Of a stretch of DNA of 51,344 nt, positions 45,925 through 51,344 are shown one piece after another. Position numbers and translations under genes: made by a program. The notes beneath the pieces were generated by a model. That model did not search any database. It saw only the letters and a program-made list of their open reading frames with translations, and was not told the origin of the DNA. Source of the stretch: Ectocarpus siliculosus (taxonomy: Eukaryota > Sar > Phaeophyceae > Ectocarpales > Ectocarpaceae); NCBI GenBank assembly GCA_000310025.1, contig FN648443.1, forward strand, positions 166,366 to 217,709. Direction: 5' to 3'. The stretch's first letter is position 1; every line of letters begins with the position of its first letter.

Positions 45925-48737
45925 GTAAGTAGCTGCGGAAAGAACGGCAGCTTGCAGGAAATCATCTTGAAAATACCGGAGAGATAAAGCTCCCCTCGTG
46001 TATATATCAGGAAATTCCCTTGATCTTCTACACACAGCACCGCAGGAACAAAAGATAGAAAAACGAAGAAGCCCTGAAGCACTTCCGTGGCGCAAGCGAA
46101 CGTGGCGAATGTGAACCAGCCGCAAACGGGAACACGAAACCGGCGGCTTGAATGTCGAGGAGTACACTACATTGCGCAAAATGCCTTTCAGCAGAAGGGC
46201 GCTAGGGTGACGGATCCGTTGGAGAGTGATGGAGGCTCATGTCAAAATGGTGCACGTCCGGCAATCAATGACCATAGATGCTCAGCCGAAAGGCATGAGT
46301 ATTTTTTTATTGCGTCATAAGCTGCATGCCAAAGGATGTATGGTGGGCTGTAATCAATCGGCAACAAAATGCTCTCGAACTCGAAAAGTTCTTATTCATT
46401 GGTTGAAAACGACGTTGGTCGTTGGGGACTGCTGACAGAGTTTTATTTTTTGTGAAAAGATAAAAACCAGAAGACCCCCACGGCCTCAAACATACGATAT
46501 TTGTGTCGTGCGCCGCAATCCAAGAGATCATGGCAACAGCCGTTCCTCCATACCTGCGCCCTCAAACAACACAAATTGATGTCGTGTGGTACATGCCATA
46601 GGATGGTAGCAGGAGCCGTTCATCGTTCATATTTGCGTGGAGTCGGTGGTTAGGGCAGCAGCGGAGGGGGAGGTGGGGTGAGGACAGGTTGGTTGAGGTG
46701 GTAGTTGTGATTGGGAAAATAGGTGCGCATTCGGTGCAAATCTACTAGTGTACTGTATGTTCACCCCCTAACGAACGAACGAACGAACATCATTTTCAAC
46801 ATCAAGATGGCGCACTAGTGCTGCTATTGTAGCATTTCAGAATAACCCGTGACAACGTCATCTTCAACAATCGAATACATGCATGCGCACCCTTTGCCAC
46901 CATGACGACACTACTGATGTAGTTTCAGGCACAGGAGTCAAACATCACTGAATCGCTGCAGGATATCGCCTTGACATACACACATGCGTCCGTGGTCATG
47001 TGTTTGTACCACAAGTTACAGACTGCTCACACGTGATTTCCTAAAAAGAATATCCTTATCTTTACAGTGAAGAAGAGGACAAAGTTGAACTGAGTTAATA
47101 ACCAATCGTGATTATTCTCTTGACCACGAAGGCGGAAACATTTGTGAAAGGGCCAAACATTCAACAACGTATTCCAAATATCGGTTGCCCGAACTTTCCT
47201 CCAAGACCACCAAAGTTCCATTCAATGGTGGCGTTCTTGGACATAGAGATTGGTATCGCAGCTTGCCTCGGGCAACCGTGCTGATCCTTTATGCCGAAAT
47301 CTATCACGACGCTTGAAAGACCGGGTCCAACATAGACAGGTGGACCTCAACAGTGTCAACAAATCGTCTACATGGTACGAAAAGCCTGACGTGAAGCGAC
47401 ATGAAGAACCGGCACCGTGTAGCAACGAGGTTCACTATACGTCGTTCAGTCACACGGGTTTCCTTCCTGAGATCTGTCGGGCTGGGCAACCATTACCATT
47501 TGGCCTGCCTCACCTTGCAGTGTCGTCCAAGGAACTGTTGTCACTGCTAATCCAGCTCATCTGTTTTCCGCAGAGCGTACCGTGAAGACATGGCGTTCAT
47601 TTTCGGGTCAGCCTCATCGTTGATATGGTAATGTTCAACGAAAGCGCCATGACCCTAGTTTGTTGATGGACGAAATGATATGTTGGCCCAGACCGGGCTT
47701 TTCTTTGCCGCCTGATTTGCTTTGTGCCATCGGCCATGCTACAGGGTAGTCTTCACACCTCAAGTTATTACAATTTCTTGAAAACGCAGTCCTCTCTGAA
47801 AACAGTGCGTGACCGGGTCATCATGCTCTGCTATCTGCCCACCTAAGCAACGAGACCCATGAAGGCTATCATGACGGTAATAAAGCAGCACGTCATACAC
47901 ATGTCCATTTCGAATACCAAAGACTTGGTACCTTCTAGGCTACACTCGAGATTCAAAGGACAAAGAAACACGGAAGATGTGTGACAGGTTGAGCTCACCC
48001 AAAGGAATGCAGCCGATCGCCGGTTCACGTCCTCATCGTCCTTAGACTCTCCTAACGTGACATTAAACTTTGACAGGTTGAAAAATATGCAGTTGTTATA
48101 CTCCTGGGGTCGAAGGGACAGCACAAAGGGACAGCACAAAGCAAGGGGGTACAAGGGAGAGCAAGAGGGTATTGCACGAGTGACAAACCTAACTATCTGA
48201 TGAAGCAGGTCTCGAGATCAAAGCTTGTCTTAAGCAAGCGTGTTTCAAGCACGCATACATCCGACAAGCTTTCTACCACTCTTTTGGCATCCAAACCAGA
48301 ATATGCCTTACAAGCAAACCTCGGCTCGAATGGCGTTTCACCCTCGTTGTATGGACCATTGATTATGTGACCTTTGTTCTGCTGTGTTTTCGTCCTATCT
48401 ATTTTAGCGACAGTCCCCCCATTTTTCGTGGTGGGAAGTGTACTGCACTTTTCAGTGTACGCAGACTACTACACTTTCAGTGTAGTTTTCGTACAACTAC
48501 AATCAATCAGGGTCACACAGGACGGGGTAAACACCGGGGATTTTTTCTTCTTTTAATATTATTTATATGCCCCACCTTTCTCCTGCGGTGCGTGCTGAAT
48601 TTGTGATTCTTATCGCGAGCAGGGTCCAGCCGTCCCTTTCCCTCGTGTCGGCGTTGCTAACGTCCAAGTTCGGTACTCACGAGAGTTTTTTCAGCTTTTC
48701 TTCCGCTTTCACCCGCAAAGTTGGAAACTTTTCACCC
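45925..48737. other. Intergenic, no gene supported
   Basis: No recognisable coding family on either strand. An AACG tetranucleotide run lies near 46770-46788. The 111-codon + strand frame at 47250-47585 and the 103-codon - strand frame at 47843-48154 show no domain. Confidence 0.45.
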
Positions 48738-48806
48738 CAGGGGGATTAGAACTCACGACCTCGCCACTAGCGGTCTCGAGGTTACCAGTAGACCTATGTA
48801 CGGCGC
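48738..48806 (-). repeat. tRNA-like sequence, probably SINE or tRNA relic
   Basis: On the - strand an A-box-like TAGGTCTACTGG (48796-48785) is followed about 31 bases later by a B-box-like AGTTCTAATCC (48753-48743). This matches the internal promoter of a tRNA or tRNA-derived element. The acceptor stem is not convincingly paired, so a degenerate or SINE-type copy is more likely than a working tRNA gene. Confidence 0.4.
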
Positions 48807-51122
48807 AACGTTCTTCGAGAGGGTAGCACCTAGACAGCAAGTCGCGTGGGTTGTGGCCAGCGATGGCTGCATGCTGACAAACCTCATGGGGGACCGGGAA
48901 GATGTCCTCGCCCTCGTAGTTCGCACCGGAGTTTTCCATTGCAGATAATATGCACCCGTCCATATTAGCAGGGTCTTCCCAGGTGCAGCCTTGTCTTCGA
49001 TTGAGACACACCTCGACGTCCGGAAAGCTGAACAGATCGTTCTGCGTGTGCGCGGAAGCGGAATGGCGGATGTCTGGCGGGTCAACGGGCTGATAGACCA
49101 GTTCGGCACGGGCAAAATGTCGCCCGAATGCATTAAGTGGGGATAATGTATGTTTTCGAACACCGCCGGGGTAGCTGTTGCGAGGACAAGCAGCTCCTGT
49201 ACATCAGCCTACACTATGATGTTTCATTTCTTGTGTTTTAGGATGATAGGTTTTCGAACCAGATAAAAACGTGCCAGAGCCGATCATGTCCTCGCATCAC
49301 CTACATTTGATTGGTGCTCAATGAAACGATTTGGGATCGACAAGCACCAATCTGAGATAAGAGGAAACAAGAGAGAGTTCTCATGAGCAGGGCGGTCTTG
49401 CGAGTCGGAAGCCACAACCTGGACGATTCGCATCCCTCACCGATATACTAAGGCTCGTGCTGGGGTTCTTGCGCATCTCGACCATGTTTAGAGCTTGCCA
49501 TGCCGCATCTGGTTGGCGGATGCGTCAAGAGGGTCCGGGAGTCGACGTGCACACGAACGTCCAGCGGGAGCATAAAAATAGCACCAGCTCGCGAGCTGAG
49601 TATTTCCAAGGGGAACGCAAACTATTTACCAGTAGGTGCACTAGGTGTCCACGGCCTGCACATCGTGCAACATAATCCATGTTAATGTTCTCGAACCGAA
49701 ACGCCTTTGGCCCTGCCTTTTCGAAAACATGTGTGCTTTGCAGTACACAACTCAGCAGTACTGAAGCCTGTCAGTGTCTACAACCGATTCGACATATGCG
49801 TAGACCATCAAGAGTTCGCGATGAGTGCTAATTCTTTGCGCGTCTCCGAGCCTCGTGCAGACTGGAGAAACGTACAAGTTCATAACACTATCAAGTCCCA
49901 GCAACCCCCTCACTCACATCCAACTTGGATGGCCAGCAGCGATACCCAGACGAACGTAGCCCGCTTCCTATGTTTTCCGATCACACTAGAAGGTTTCCTG
50001 AGCAAAATGGCAATCGACAGCAGGGCATGCGTGCACGTAGACTAAGGAGTGAGCTTCCACAGAGGCGAGGGAATACCCCATCCGGTTGAAAGGCATATTA
50101 CATCGAGTTGAAAATGCGCATATGGCGTGCATGCACGTACGTGTCCGTCTCTCGATCCGTGGAAGCGCTTTTTTTATTCACTGTCCTTTTCCGGAGGAGA
50201 ACCCCAGTAAGAACGCTTCAGAGGAATAGTCTGGGCTCTCGGATGACCTGAACACCATAGCTTTCCTCGTGACCGGCATGTGATGGAACGCGCTGTTTTT
50301 ATTAACACCGGCACAGTATTGCCGTGAACACACTTACGCATGAACATTCTTGTGTGCGAAGCGAGAGCCGGGATTAATACGGCAAATCATCATGCATATT
50401 TCGTATGAAGGATACTGGGAGCATTGCGTAACGCGAAGAAACAAGTCAATTTCTAGGCGCGGTTCCTGCCCCAACGACGGAGCTCTCACCACATATTACT
50501 GCCATACACTCTCTAGAGTGTATGGTGACCCCGGAACAGCGATCGGCCGAGCTCGTAGTTGCGGATGCCCCCGGCTGGGTGTTGGACGATTCAGGTACAA
50601 CGAACGGCGATCGTTGACCTTCTGCCTAGGGGCTGGAGTTCCGCTGATAAAATTAAGTGCACGATCGAGCGATAGGCAATGAACCATGGTTGGGGATTAA
50701 GTCAGTTCACCGTCCCCGGCTTTTGTGTCCTGTGCTCGAGCAGAGGGGCCTGTTGGGTATGTTTGTATTTTGTTCGTGCATGCATCTCTTGATTGTGTAG
50801 TCGGCGGAGTGTTCTTCGAACCACGCATTCAATTTCGGGTGCACACTGTTTGCGGAGTAGCAGGTGCAATCGCGGCGGCCAATACACCCTGGCCGGCAGT
50901 GGTAGGGGTACAAGGATACCAAAGAACCAGGCGAATCTTGCTATTAATATTGGTTGCTCTTGGGTGATTTTTGTTTCATCATTTTATATATTGTGTTTTG
51001 CTTGGCATCGCGTGCCGACCGGAAGCGATGGGCTCTCTTTCTTGTCGTCTGCATGGGGCCGCCTACTGTACAGTGTTTGTTCTTTCCGATTTCGTCTCCC
51101 GGATTGTGTTTATTTGGTGATA
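48807..51122. other. Intergenic, no gene supported
   Basis: No recognisable gene. A near-perfect palindrome lies at 50502-50525 (CCATACACTCT and its complement around CT). Open frames on both strands overlap one another without splice-consistent continuation or family resemblance. Confidence 0.45.
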
Positions 51123-51344
51123 ATCTGTTATCGGGGGGGGGGGGGGGTTCGGGGGGGGGGGGTTTTGGCCCAAAACGGCCTTTTTTTGGAAAAAAATCAA
51201 AAAGGGGGTTAACCGGCCCCCAAAAAAAAAAAAAAAACAAACGGGCCCGGCCCCAACCCCAAATTTTGGGGCAAAAAACCCCCCAAAATTTTTTTTTTTT
51301 TAAAAAAGGTTTTTTTTAAAATTTGGATTTGGGGCCCGGGGGAA
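51123..51344. other. Low-quality homopolymer-rich window end
   Basis: Runs of G, T, A and C dominate, as at the window start, starting at a G run of 16 or more bases at 51134. This resembles collapsed or failed base calling at a contig edge. Confidence 0.75.

Noticed and set aside
45864-46082. Apparent secreted protein start with a hydrophobic N-terminus
   Set aside because: The first codon is GTG, not ATG, and the frame overlaps an inverted repeat; no following exon could be placed.
1-51344. CRISPR arrays, operons, rRNA or prophage features
   Set aside because: No regularly spaced identical short repeats, no co-directional tightly packed genes and no ribosomal RNA motifs were seen; the genes have spliceosomal introns.

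Overview
The window looks like nuclear DNA of an intron-rich eukaryotic microbe or alga. Two large genes are split by many GT-AG introns of about 150-1400 bases. Their exon phases join into single open frames, and no bacterial-style operon is seen. Base composition is mixed, with GC-rich exons and TG- or CA-rich non-coding DNA. A stramenopile, for example a brown alga, would fit, but that is inference and no marker gene fixes it. The first ~357 and last ~220 bases are homopolymer-rich and look like unreliable sequence.

Region by region: 358-966 is a dispersed repeat bounded by poly-G/C (family A, reverse copy). 1022-1278 may hold an alanine-rich exon. 1279-7334 has no gene I can support, only a tRNA-like sequence near 3548. 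7335-16047 (+) is a 13-exon gene for a 1398-residue MACPF (perforin-fold) protein. 16048-22393 is intergenic and holds a degenerate tandem repeat, a second family A copy and a second diverged array. 22394-35124 (-) is a 16-exon calpain gene whose third family A copy lies in an intron. 35200-40700 is repeat-rich intergenic DNA. About 41150-42750 (-) is part of a gene for an acidic, probably single-pass membrane protein. 44940-45400 is a long fold-back (hairpin) element. The rest to 51122 is mostly featureless, with a tRNA-like sequence near 48770.

The most interesting locus is the calpain. Its catalytic Cys, His and Asn are all visible, and it carries an N-terminal UBA-like domain and a GRF zinc finger placed just before the catalytic core. 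UBA-like domains bind ubiquitin-type partners and GRF fingers bind single-stranded DNA in repair enzymes. This suggests, as inference only, a DNA- and ubiquitin-targeted cysteine protease, comparable in logic to the DNA-protein-crosslink proteases SPRTN and Wss1. The MACPF gene and the calpain gene converge, 6.3 kb apart, and nothing in the sequence ties them into one pathway.
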